Position numbers and translations under genes: made by a program
In this document: one piece after another, positions 14,729 to 22,074 of the stretch
How positions within the stretch are numbered: position 1 is the stretch's first letter
Layout of the letters: each line of letters opens with the position of its first letter
DNA from: an uncultured Peptoniphilus sp.
GTDB taxonomy: Bacteria > Bacillota > Clostridia > Tissierellales > Peptoniphilaceae
Direction of reading: 5' to 3'
Length of the DNA stretch: 30,947 nt
NCBI GenBank assembly: GCA_902465645.1
Contig: CABQNX010000010.1
Coordinates: 1-30,947 of the forward strand
The notes under the pieces: generated by a model
Seen by the model: the letters and a program-made list of their open reading frames with translations, nothing else
Database searches by the model: none
What the model was told of the DNA's origin: nothing

Positions 14729-16561
14729 ATGGAAGATAAAGACAACAAGAAGAGGCCTAGGTATAATTTATTTAGGTACTACTTAATATCAATCTTGGCA
14801 GTCTTTGCCCTAAACTGGTTAATTTTGCCAATGGTAACCCAAAACAGCATAGAGGGTTCTTCTTATTCAGACTTTAGGAATAACTTGAGCCAGAATAAAA
14901 TCGAAGAGGTAAGCTTCAAGCAAGATCAAATCCTCTACAAGCTTAAGGACGACAAAAAGATTTACAAGACTGGGAAGATGGAAGATCCAGACATAGTTAA
15001 GGACCTTGAAGAAAAGGGTGTTGAGTACTCTTCTGAAATCCCAGAAAAGCCAAGTCTATTTATGAACTTTGTTATGACTTGGGGATTCCCAATCCTATTA
15101 TTCTTCTTGCTACAAAGGGCAATGACTAAGAGGATGCAAAATCTTGGCGGCGGTGGAATCCTTGGTGGCGGCAAGAAAATTAAAAAGTATGAACCAAGTG
15201 GCGAAACTGTAGACTTCGATGACGTTGCAGGTCAAGAGGAAGCAGAAGAGTCCCTGGTGGAAATTGTGGATTACTTAAAAAGTCCAAAAAAATACACAGA
15301 CATTGGGGCCAAGTGTCCTAAGGGAGCCCTATTAGTTGGCCCTCCAGGAACTGGTAAGACCCTACTTGCCAGGGCAGTAGCTGGAGAAAGTCACGTTCCC
15401 TTCTTCTCCATAGCAGGTTCTGAATTTGTGGAGATGTTTGCAGGTCGTGGGGCAGCAAAGGTTAGGGAACTCTTTGAAGAAGCAAAGAAGAATGCCCCAT
15501 GTATAATTTTTATTGATGAAATTGACACAATTGGTAAGAAGAGAGATGCAGGTGGATTTTCTGGCAATGACGAAAGAGAACAAACTCTTAACCAACTCTT
15601 AACTGAGATGGATGGCTTTGACGGTAACATTGGAATAGTTATGCTTGCTGCAACTAATAGACCAGAGATTCTTGACCCGGCATTATTAAGACCGGGAAGG
15701 TTTGACAGACAAATTAGGGTTGAGCTTCCAACTCTAAAGGACAGGATTGCAATCCTAAAGGTTCACGCAAGATCCTACAAGATGGAAGATGACATTGATT
15801 ATTCACTTATTGCAAGGTCAACTGCTGGTGCATCAGGTGCCCAACTTGCAAATATCCTAAACGAAGCTGCCCTTCGTGCAGTTAGGATGGGCCAAGACAA
15901 GGTTCGCCAAGAGGACATACAAGAGTCCATAGAAGTTGTAATTGCAGGTGCTCAAAGAAAGCAAGATATCCTTTCTCCAGAAGAAAAGAAGAGGGTGGCC
16001 TACCACGAAATTGGTCATGCCCTTGTTGCAGCCCTACAAACTGGGTCTGAACCTGTGGAAAAAATTACAATTATTCCAAGGACTTCAGGTGCTCTTGGCT
16101 ACACAATGCAGGTGCCAAAGGATGAAAAGAATCTCTACACAAGAGAAGATTTAATCAACCACATCACAACTCTTTGTGGTGGACGTGCAGCAGAAGAAGT
16201 TATCTTTAACGAAGTTTCAACTGGTGCTGCCAACGACATTGAGAAGGCAACAGAAACTGCCAGGTCTATGATCACCCAATATGGTATGGCTGATGAGTTT
16301 GGAATGGTTAAGTTCCAAGACTCTGGCTCAAGATACATGGGCGACAATGGAAATATGAACTGTTCTGAAGAAACTAGGAAAGAAATTGATGACCTCATGG
16401 TTAAGATTGTGAAATCTGCCCAAGATAATGCAAGAAAATTAATTGCAGACAACAGGGATGCCATGAAGGAACTTTCTGAATTCTTGTTAGAAGAGGAAAC
16501 AATAACTGGAAAGCAGTTTATGGAAATCCTATCAAAGTACAAGAACTTTGATGAAGAATAA
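14729..16561 (+). CDS. ftsH: ATP-dependent zinc metalloprotease FtsH
   Basis: 610 residues, slightly shorter than the usual 640-700 because the C-terminal tail is short. It is a membrane-bound AAA+ protease that removes damaged or unassembled membrane proteins and some regulators. There are two membrane segments (about 17-36 and 110-128) around a small external domain, then the AAA domain: Walker A GPPGTGKT (204-211), Walker B IIFIDEID (259-266), pore Phe in SEFVEMF, second-region arginines Arg321 and Arg324. The peptidase domain has HEIGH (426-430) with the third zinc ligand Asp503 (NDIEKAT). The usual GVGAS(R/K)VR after the pore loop reads GRGAAKVR here (239-246). The ribosome binding site AAGGAGG is 8 bases before the ATG. 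No clear promoter lies between it and the nrdB terminator, so some read-through is possible. Confidence 0.96.
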   Translation: MEDKDNKKRPRYNLFRYYLISILAVFALNWLILPMVTQNSIEGSSYSDFRNNLSQNKIEEVSFKQDQILYKLKDDKKIYKTGKMEDPDIVKDLEEKGVEYSSEIPEKPSLFMNFVMTWGFPILLFFLLQRAMTKRMQNLGGGGILGGGKKIKKYEPSGETVDFDDVAGQEEAEESLVEIVDYLKSPKKYTDIGAKCPKGALLVGPPGTGKTLLARAVAGESHVPFFSIAGSEFVEMFAGRGAAKVRELFEEAKKNAPCIIFIDEIDTIGKKRDAGGFSGNDEREQTLNQLLTEMDGFDGNIGIVMLAATNRPEILDPALLRPGRFDRQIRVELPTLKDRIAILKVHARSYKMEDDIDYSLIARSTAGASGAQLANILNEAALRAVRMGQDKVRQEDIQESIEVVIAGAQRKQDILSPEEKKRVAYHEIGHALVAALQTGSEPVEKITIIPRTSGALGYTMQVPKDEKNLYTREDLINHITTLCGGRAAEEVIFNEVSTGAANDIEKATETARSMITQYGMADEFGMVKFQDSGSRYMGDNGNMNCSEETRKEIDDLMVKIVKSAQDNARKLIADNRDAMKELSEFLLEEETITGKQFMEILSKYKNFDEE

Positions 16562-16572
16562 GATTAGATAAG

Positions 16573-16597
16573 AAGGTGGCTTAGTGCCGCCTTTTTT
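16573..16597 (+). terminator. Terminator after ftsH
   Basis: AAGGTGGC (16573-16580), loop TTAGT, GCCGCCTT (16586-16593), with one G-U wobble, and six T residues from 16592. Confidence 0.9.
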
Positions 16598-16669
16598 GTT
16601 TTCAAAAATTTTTCAAGGGTAGAATTAATTATAGTTAGAAAAAATTTAGAGAAAGAAAAGGAGATGAAT

Positions 16670-17626
16670 ATGGGATTATTAGTAGAAGGTAAATGGATTG
16701 ACCAGTGGTATGATACAGAGTCAACAGGTGGAAAGTTTGTGAGAAAGGACTCATCCTTTAGGGACTGGATAACAAAAGACGGAAAAATAGACGACGAGGA
16801 CAGGAAGGCATACCCAGCAGAAAAGGGAAGATACCACCTTTATGTTTCACTAGCTTGTCCTTGGGCAGCAAGGACTCTAATGGTTTGGAAGCTAAAGGGA
16901 CTAGAAGACATTGTTGGCCTATCAATAGTGAGTCCACTTATGTACGATAAGGGTTGGACCTTTGGAGACTATCCAGGTGCAACAGAGGACAAGGTTCATG
17001 GATTTAAGTGCCTTCATGAACTTTACACTCATGTGAAGCCCGACTACACAGGCAGGGTTACTGTGCCAGTTTTATATGATACCAAGGAAGAGAAAATCGT
17101 AAACAATGAATCTTCTGAAATAATTAGGATTTTCAACCATGCCTTTGACGACTTGGGGGCAAAGGAAGGCGACTTTTATCCAGAAGACCTTAAAGATGAG
17201 ATAGATGAGATAAACGACTTTGTCTATGACAGAATCAACAACGGGGTTTATAAGGCTGGCTTTGCAACTAAGCAAGAAGTTTACCAAGAAGAAGTGAAAA
17301 ATGTATTTGATGCCCTAGATAGAATCGAGGAAATCTTATCAAAGAATAAATATTTAGTGGGCGACAGGTTCACGGAAGCAGACATAAGACTCTTCACAAC
17401 CCTAGTTCGCTTTGACCCAGTTTATTTTGGTCACTTCAAGTGCAACATTAGACCTTTAACTTACTATGAAAATATTTGGAGATACACAAGGGAGATCTAC
17501 AACATGGAGGGTCTGGCAGAGACAGTGGACTTAGACCACATCAAGACCCACTACTATATGTCACACGACTTGATAAATCCAAATAAGATAGTGCCAGTAG
17601 GTCCGGAGATAGACTTCTCACTTTAA
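16670..17626 (+). CDS. Glutathionyl-hydroquinone reductase (Xi-class GST, ECM4/YqjG family)
   Basis: 318 residues. Family members reduce glutathionyl-hydroquinones to hydroquinones using a catalytic cysteine. The family signature is clear: start MGLLVEGKW, DQWYDTESTGGKF, then RYHLYVSLACPWAARTL with catalytic Cys63, SPLMYDKGWTF, glutathione-site NNESSEIIRIF, and C-terminal YENIWRYTREIY and HIKTHYYMSH. The usual CPWAHR is CPWAAR here. I prefer the ATG at 16670, which gives the family's normal N-terminus and good spacing to AAAGGAG; the ATG at 16664 overlaps that site. A TATAGT (16630-16635) may be the -10. Many low-GC Gram-positive anaerobes do not make glutathione, so the thiol used here is uncertain. 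It stands alone between terminators. Confidence 0.9.
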   Translation: MGLLVEGKWIDQWYDTESTGGKFVRKDSSFRDWITKDGKIDDEDRKAYPAEKGRYHLYVSLACPWAARTLMVWKLKGLEDIVGLSIVSPLMYDKGWTFGDYPGATEDKVHGFKCLHELYTHVKPDYTGRVTVPVLYDTKEEKIVNNESSEIIRIFNHAFDDLGAKEGDFYPEDLKDEIDEINDFVYDRINNGVYKAGFATKQEVYQEEVKNVFDALDRIEEILSKNKYLVGDRFTEADIRLFTTLVRFDPVYFGHFKCNIRPLTYYENIWRYTREIYNMEGLAETVDLDHIKTHYYMSHDLINPNKIVPVGPEIDFSL

Positions 17627-17682
17627 AGAGAACTAAAAATTTAGAACTATTGCAAATTTAAGAATATAATAAGTAAAAAAAT

Positions 17683-17711
17683 AATCCTAGGTTTTAAGGC
17701 CTAGGATTTTT
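17683..17711. terminator. Bidirectional terminator between convergent genes
   Basis: AATCCTAGG (17683-17691) pairs perfectly with CCTAGGATT (17700-17708) around an 8-base loop. Each strand has a T-rich tail (TTTTT to the right; TTATTTTTTTA to the left). It serves both the quinone-reductase gene and the dipeptidase gene. Confidence 0.88.
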
Positions 17712-17733
17712 CTATTTACCAAGTATTATTAAC

Positions 17734-19737
17734 TTATTTATCAAGTTTTGAAATTATTTGTGCAACTTCTGCCCTTGTGAGGTTTGCCTTAGGTGAGAAC
17801 TTGTTGTTTGATGTTCCACTTAGGATTCCCTTGTTAGCTAGGAATTCAACTTCGCCAAAGGCCCAGTCAGAGATTTCCTTTTCGTCGTCAAAGACAATTA
17901 ATTGTAGAGTTGTAACATCATCACCCATTAGTTTTAGATAAGATCCCAAAATGTAGGCCATCTCTTCACGAGTTATATTTTCCTTAGCCACAGGCTTAGA
18001 TGTCTTTGGAAGAAGTTTATTTTCTACAGCCCAGTTCATGTATTCAGTGTAGAACTTGCCTGCTTCGATGTTCTTGTCCTTAACTTCAGCGTATTTCTTT
18101 GTGTCAACCTTGCCAAGTCTGCCAAGAATAGTGATAAATTCTCCTCTAGTGATTTTTTCATTTGGAGAGAATTTTAGGTCAGATGTGCCAACCATTAACT
18201 TCTTGTTGATGGCATCAATAATAGGTTTTCTTGCCCAGTGGTCGATTAAGTCAGCCTTAGAAACTTGTGAAAGTTCTTTTTGAAGACCTTTTTCCATGTC
18301 AAAGGCTTCTTTTTCCCATTCCATTGTCTTAGCAGTAGAGAATTCTGCTGCCTTAGCCTTGTCTTTAGAGTAAAGTTCAATCCATTCCTTTTCAACTTGA
18401 GGAAGGTCCTTCATGATTTTATCTTCAAAGTCTGTAACAGTCTTTCTTGTTGACTGGCCAAGGGCTTCCCTGTTGCCAGAAACTAAGTCATTTACAGATG
18501 AGCCAACCCAGTAGTAAGAGTTTGGATCATAAACTGGAGAATTATTTTTTGCTTCAGGAGTAGAGTCGTTGATGTCAGGGAAAATTGGAACCCAAGGAAT
18601 ATTAAGTGGGCTTCCTAGAGTCATCCACATAAGACCAGGAGCTTCCTTTGGATAACCTTCCTTGATTTGGAAGATGTGGGCTTGCATTGTGTTAATAGAT
18701 CCAATTGGTCTCTTGTGAGTCTTAGGGTTTGCCTTTCTTTCAGCCTTGTTGTCTGATGGAGTGTATTCAGTTCCATCAAGTCTATTCCTAAAGACATTTA
18801 GAGCGTGAGTGATGTCGATTTTTTCGCTGCCTTCTGACAAGTCATTTAACAAGTCAAATCTTTCTGCATCGTAAGGAACTTTTGAGTTAGGGTCAAGGTC
18901 GTGGATACCAGACCAAACTCTTGAACGAGATGTTTCTGCAATTTCCTTAGGACCATAAGAGCCAGCCATGTCCATAAGACTGTCAGCAGTTTCCTTATAA
19001 GTCTTTGCCTTCTTTGCAACTTCAACAATGTCTTTAGATGCAATTACATTTTCCTTATCATTAAGGTCAACGCCACCTAGCCAATAATCGTTAGGGAAGA
19101 TACTAAACTTGTCGGCAGGATACTTAATAGCAACATATTGGTGACCAGTGTAAATTTCCATGTACCAAACTTCATCTTGGTCGCCAAAGGCAACAATGTC
19201 GCCCATGGAAGCGCCTTTTTCATCAATTGTTTGTGCTAAAAGTTCAATTGCACCCCTAGCTGATTTTGCATGAGCAAGCAAGAAAGTAGTCATGCTGGCT
19301 TCGTTGACACCGTCTTTTACAAAGGGATCAGCCTTTAAAACTTCATCTGATGGGTCAGCAGAAACTGTACAGAAAATACCAACCCCTGCTTCATTGTAGC
19401 CAGCTGCATCATAGACACCTTGTTCCATGTCTTTTGGCTTCTTAGATGAGTCTGGAGTTGAGAAGAACTTTAGTGAGTCTTCCTTGTGTATGTATGTAAA
19501 TCCGTTGTTTACGTCAACTAACTTGTCGCCCTTTTTGATTTCTCCACGTGGGTGAGTTACAAGTCTCATAGTTCTATTTCTTTGGTAGTCTTCAGTCCTT
19601 CCAAAGATAAAAGAACCATCAGTAGTTAGGTCCTTGCCGACAATAATACCAGTGCAGGCAAAAGTTGGAACAGCCATGGATAAAACCATGCTAGATGCAA
19701 GGCCTGCAATCAATAATCTCTTCTTGCTATTTTTCAT
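17734..19737 (-). CDS. Secreted C69-family dipeptidase with three SLH repeats
   Basis: 667 residues. C69 enzymes are Ntn-hydrolases that use an N-terminal Cys to split dipeptides. A signal peptide occupies residues 1-27 (KKRLLIAG.. to PTFA) and the next residue is Cys28, the start of CTGIIVGKDLTTDGS, exactly the family's mature N-terminus, so signal peptidase I would itself expose the nucleophile. Other family marks are GRTEDYQ, VDVNNGFTYIHKED, YNEAGVGIF and GDQDEVWYMEIYTGHQY. Residues 499-541, 550-603 and 615-667 are SLH units (KFSPNEKITRGEF, AKENITREEMAYIL, KFSPKANLTRAEVAQI), which bind secondary wall polymer. The protein is thus a wall-attached exopeptidase feeding amino acids to the cell. 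GGAGG precedes the ATG. A minus-strand TTGACA lies at 19837-19842 with a weak -10 (TAATTT, 19813-19818). Confidence 0.93.
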   Translation of the reverse strand: MKNSKKRLLIAGLASSMVLSMAVPTFACTGIIVGKDLTTDGSFIFGRTEDYQRNRTMRLVTHPRGEIKKGDKLVDVNNGFTYIHKEDSLKFFSTPDSSKKPKDMEQGVYDAAGYNEAGVGIFCTVSADPSDEVLKADPFVKDGVNEASMTTFLLAHAKSARGAIELLAQTIDEKGASMGDIVAFGDQDEVWYMEIYTGHQYVAIKYPADKFSIFPNDYWLGGVDLNDKENVIASKDIVEVAKKAKTYKETADSLMDMAGSYGPKEIAETSRSRVWSGIHDLDPNSKVPYDAERFDLLNDLSEGSEKIDITHALNVFRNRLDGTEYTPSDNKAERKANPKTHKRPIGSINTMQAHIFQIKEGYPKEAPGLMWMTLGSPLNIPWVPIFPDINDSTPEAKNNSPVYDPNSYYWVGSSVNDLVSGNREALGQSTRKTVTDFEDKIMKDLPQVEKEWIELYSKDKAKAAEFSTAKTMEWEKEAFDMEKGLQKELSQVSKADLIDHWARKPIIDAINKKLMVGTSDLKFSPNEKITRGEFITILGRLGKVDTKKYAEVKDKNIEAGKFYTEYMNWAVENKLLPKTSKPVAKENITREEMAYILGSYLKLMGDDVTTLQLIVFDDEKEISDWAFGEVEFLANKGILSGTSNNKFSPKANLTRAEVAQIISKLDK

Positions 19738-19836
19738 AATTACCTCCTTGCCCTCATTAGTAAAATGTTTGCTTTCTCTATAAATGAATAATGAGAGCGT
19801 TTTTATAAATATAAATTAACATCTTACAATATATCC

Positions 19837-19842
19837 TGTCAA
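19837..19842 (-). promoter_or_regulatory. -35 element of the dipeptidase gene
   Basis: The minus strand reads TTGACA here, a perfect -35. At 18-base spacing the -10 is only TAATTT (19813-19818), so the assignment is moderate. The distance to the start codon is about 75 bases of untranslated leader. Confidence 0.4.
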
Positions 19843-19945
19843 TGTTTTAATTTTGTACTAAATTTTCTTGATATAACACTTGAAACCAATAAAAAGTGGA
19901 TTTTTACTAGGAGGTTTTTTGGGTAAAGGTAAGCTAGGTGATGTT

Positions 19946-20551
19946 ATGAAAAATATTAAGGTTATTTATCTTGCAGGTGGATGCTTTTGGGGAACTGAAG
20001 GCTACTTCAAGAGATTAAGTGGAATAAAGAAAACTATCGTTGGTTACGCCAATGGAATTAGTGATGAAACAAATTATGAATCTGTGGCAAGGACTGACCA
20101 CGCAGAGACTGTAAAAATTTATTATGACTTCTCTCGCATTTCTCTTACAGAGATCCTCCTCCACTATTTTAGGATTATTGATCCAAAGTCTATTAACAGA
20201 CAGGGCAATGACATTGGAAGACAGTATAGGACGGGGATTTATTGGGAAGAAGGCGACAAGAAGTCTGAAGAGATCGTAAGAGACTTCATGGCCTATGAGG
20301 AAGGAAAACTTGGGAAGTTGGCAGTGGAAGCTTCTGTCCTAAAAAACTTTGTAAAGGCAGAGGACTACCACCAAGACTATCTTGATAAGAACCCTATGGG
20401 CTATTGTCATGTCAACTTGAGCTTGGCAGAAGACCCAATAATTGATGACGACAGGGAATTTTTAAATAAGAGCAAGAGAGAAGAGCTTGATGACATATCT
20501 TATGAAGTCATGGAAATTCTGGAACTGAAAGACCCTTTACAAGTGACTTAA
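19946..20551 (+). CDS. msrA: Peptide methionine-S-sulfoxide reductase MsrA (front half of a frameshifted msrAB)
   Basis: 201 residues from the ATG at 19946. MsrA repairs the S form of methionine sulfoxide. The active site is in YLAGGCFWGTEGYF (nucleophile Cys13), followed by GIKKTIVGYANG and the typical HAETVKIYYD, FFRIID-like HYFRIIDP, GNDIGRQYRTGIYW and YHQDYLDKNP. The N-terminus could instead be a TTG at 19919, which has a better AGGAGG (19909-19914) and adds nine residues; ATG 19946 has AGGTGA. The protein leaves family homology after DISYEVME (about 20515) and ends in an unrelated tail, ILELKDPLQVT. At that point the -1 frame continues straight into the MsrB linker and domain. So this CDS is the truncated front of a bifunctional enzyme; the MsrA domain itself is complete and should be active. 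Confidence 0.88.
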   Translation: MKNIKVIYLAGGCFWGTEGYFKRLSGIKKTIVGYANGISDETNYESVARTDHAETVKIYYDFSRISLTEILLHYFRIIDPKSINRQGNDIGRQYRTGIYWEEGDKKSEEIVRDFMAYEEGKLGKLAVEASVLKNFVKAEDYHQDYLDKNPMGYCHVNLSLAEDPIIDDDREFLNKSKREELDDISYEVMEILELKDPLQVT

Positions 20552-20886
20552 ATGATGAGTACAGGAAGGGAATCTACGTTGACAAGCTTTCAAGAAAACC
20601 CCTCTTTGTTTCCTCAGACAAATTTGATGCAGGTTGCGGCTGGCCATCCTTCTCTAGACCAATCCTTTCAACTTATCTTGATGAAGAAGTTGACACTTCT
20701 TATGGAATGGTGAGGACGGAAGTGAGATCTAAGTCATCAGACTCCCACCTTGGCCACGTCTTTCCTGATGGACCAGCTGACATGGGTGGACTTAGGTATT
20801 GCATCAATGGTGCAGCTCTTGATTTCATTCCCTATGAAGACATGGATGAGGAAGGCTACGCCGACTACAAAATTTTTGTAAAATAA
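20515..20886 (+). pseudogene. msrB: MsrB domain, out of frame with MsrA (frameshifted msrAB)
   Basis: Read in the -1 frame relative to msrA, 20515-20886 encodes NSGTERPFTSDLNDEYRKG and then a complete MsrB domain, which reduces the R form of methionine sulfoxide: GIYVDKLSRKPLF, resolving Cys in FDAGCGWPSF, RTEVRSKSSDSHLGHVF, and catalytic Cys in GGLRYCINGAALDFIP. There is no stop inside, and the frame is open back to 20506 but with no ATG, GTG or TTG before the conserved region; the first in-frame ATG (about 20706) lies inside the domain. So it cannot be made separately in normal form. One extra A in the AAA at 20514-20516 would restore YEVMENSGTERPF, the usual MsrAB linker. Because every conserved residue remains, the break is recent, an assembly error, or bypassed by ribosomal frameshifting. 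Confidence 0.85.
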
Positions 20887-20909
20887 AAACTTCAAATTAA
20901 AAAAATTTT

Positions 20910-20938
20910 GGGACCTGATTTATATTGGGTTCCTTTTT
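20910..20938 (+). terminator. Terminator after msrAB
   Basis: GGGACC (20910-20915) pairs with GGTTCC (20928-20933, one G-U), a 12-base loop lies between, and TTTTT follows. Modest stem strength. Confidence 0.65.
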
Positions 20939-21062
20939 CATAAAAACAATTTTTAATAAATAGAAAAATTAAAAAATTAAAAAAATAAGATAAAACACAG
21001 AATAAAAAGGATTTCCTAAGAAAAATTCAGGTCATCATCAATTTATCTTGTGAAATTAGTAA

Positions 21063-21091
21063 TTGAAAAACACAATTTGTTATGGTAACCT
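21063..21091 (+). promoter_or_regulatory. Promoter of the glutaminase operon with overlapping inverted repeat
   Basis: TTGAAA (21063-21068), 17 bases, TAACCT (21086-21091). A small inverted repeat, GTTA-TGG-TAAC (21079-21089), overlaps the -10 and could be an operator. The start codon is about 50 bases downstream. The rest of 20940-21060 is A/T-rich and shows nothing else. Confidence 0.45.
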
Positions 21092-21139
21092 AATTACACA
21101 AGGAAAACAATTCCAAATATAAAAAAGGAGGTGGAAAAG

Positions 21140-22063
21140 ATGTTTTATTCAGAAGAAGTTTTGGAAAAAGCCCTCAGGCTTGGTAGAAAATACCTACGCG
21201 AAGGGGCTGTTGCAGATTACATTCCAGAACTCGCTAGGGTAGAAGCAAACAAGCTTGCTATTTCTACAATTGAAGATGGAAATGTCTATAGTGTTGGAGA
21301 TTCCAAGGTTAGGTTTTCTATCCAGTCAATTATAAAGGTTATCCTTTATGCAATGGCCATGGAAAATTACAGGGTTTCAGAACTTAAGAAATATGTTGGC
21401 GTTAGACCGTCTGCAAAACCCTTTAACTCTGTAATCGAGCTTGAGCTTTCAGAAAAGAAGATTCCAGTCAATCCCTTCATCAATGCTGGTGCAATTATTA
21501 TAGTAGCTATTTTATATAATGTTTATAGGGAAAAAACCTTTGAAGTAATACTTGAAAAGACCAGTGAATTTGTGGGAGAAGAAGTAGACTACAGTAGGGA
21601 AATTGCCCAGTCAGAAAAGGAATCTTCCTTTACAAATAGGACCCTAATCTACTTGATGTTAGCTAAGGGAATTCTGCCAAGTGACACAAAAGTTGAAGAG
21701 GTATTGGATACATATTTTAAAGCTTGTTCCATTCTTGTAAATACAGAAAACTTGGCTCACATGTCCTATGTCATCTCTAACGATGGCTTGGACCTAGAAG
21801 GAAAAGAAGTAATAACTCCAAATGAAGCAAGAGTATTAAGATCTCTAATGGCAACTTGCGGAACCTATGACTATTCAGGTGACTTCGCCATAAGGGTTGG
21901 ACTTCCTGCCAAATCAGGAGTTGGCGGCGGTATTGTAACTGCTTCCAAAAACAAAACAGGCCTTGCAGTCTATGCTCCAAGACTTGACACTCACGGTAAC
22001 TCCTACTCTGGAGTTAGGATGTTGGAATACTTATCACAAGAACTAGACTTATCAATTTATTAG
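21140..22063 (+). CDS. glsA: Glutaminase (serine-dependent beta-lactamase-like fold)
   Basis: 307 residues. It hydrolyses glutamine to glutamate and ammonia in the cytoplasm. The start is ATG 21140, seven bases after AAGGAGG; the in-frame GTG at 21131 lies inside that ribosome binding site. Family motifs in order: GAVADYIPELA, FSIQSIIK with catalytic Ser63 and Lys66 (usual S-x-x-K; commonly SISK, here SIIK), KPFNSVIELE, NPFINAGAI, the FTNRTL segment, then MATCGTYDYSGDFA and GLPAKSGVGGGI. Length matches the family (about 305-310). The symporter gene begins 11 bases after its stop, so the pair probably imports glutamine (or another neutral amino acid) and then deamidates it. Ammonia released this way can also raise cytoplasmic pH, as known in other bacteria. 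Confidence 0.95.
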   Translation: MFYSEEVLEKALRLGRKYLREGAVADYIPELARVEANKLAISTIEDGNVYSVGDSKVRFSIQSIIKVILYAMAMENYRVSELKKYVGVRPSAKPFNSVIELELSEKKIPVNPFINAGAIIIVAILYNVYREKTFEVILEKTSEFVGEEVDYSREIAQSEKESSFTNRTLIYLMLAKGILPSDTKVEEVLDTYFKACSILVNTENLAHMSYVISNDGLDLEGKEVITPNEARVLRSLMATCGTYDYSGDFAIRVGLPAKSGVGGGIVTASKNKTGLAVYAPRLDTHGNSYSGVRMLEYLSQELDLSIY

Positions 22064-22074
22064 AGGAGTAAAAA

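Noticed and set aside
19880..19945. Upstream ATG at 19880 as the msrA start
   Set aside because: No ribosome binding site before it, and the added residues are translated from the untranslated leader containing the real AGGAGG.
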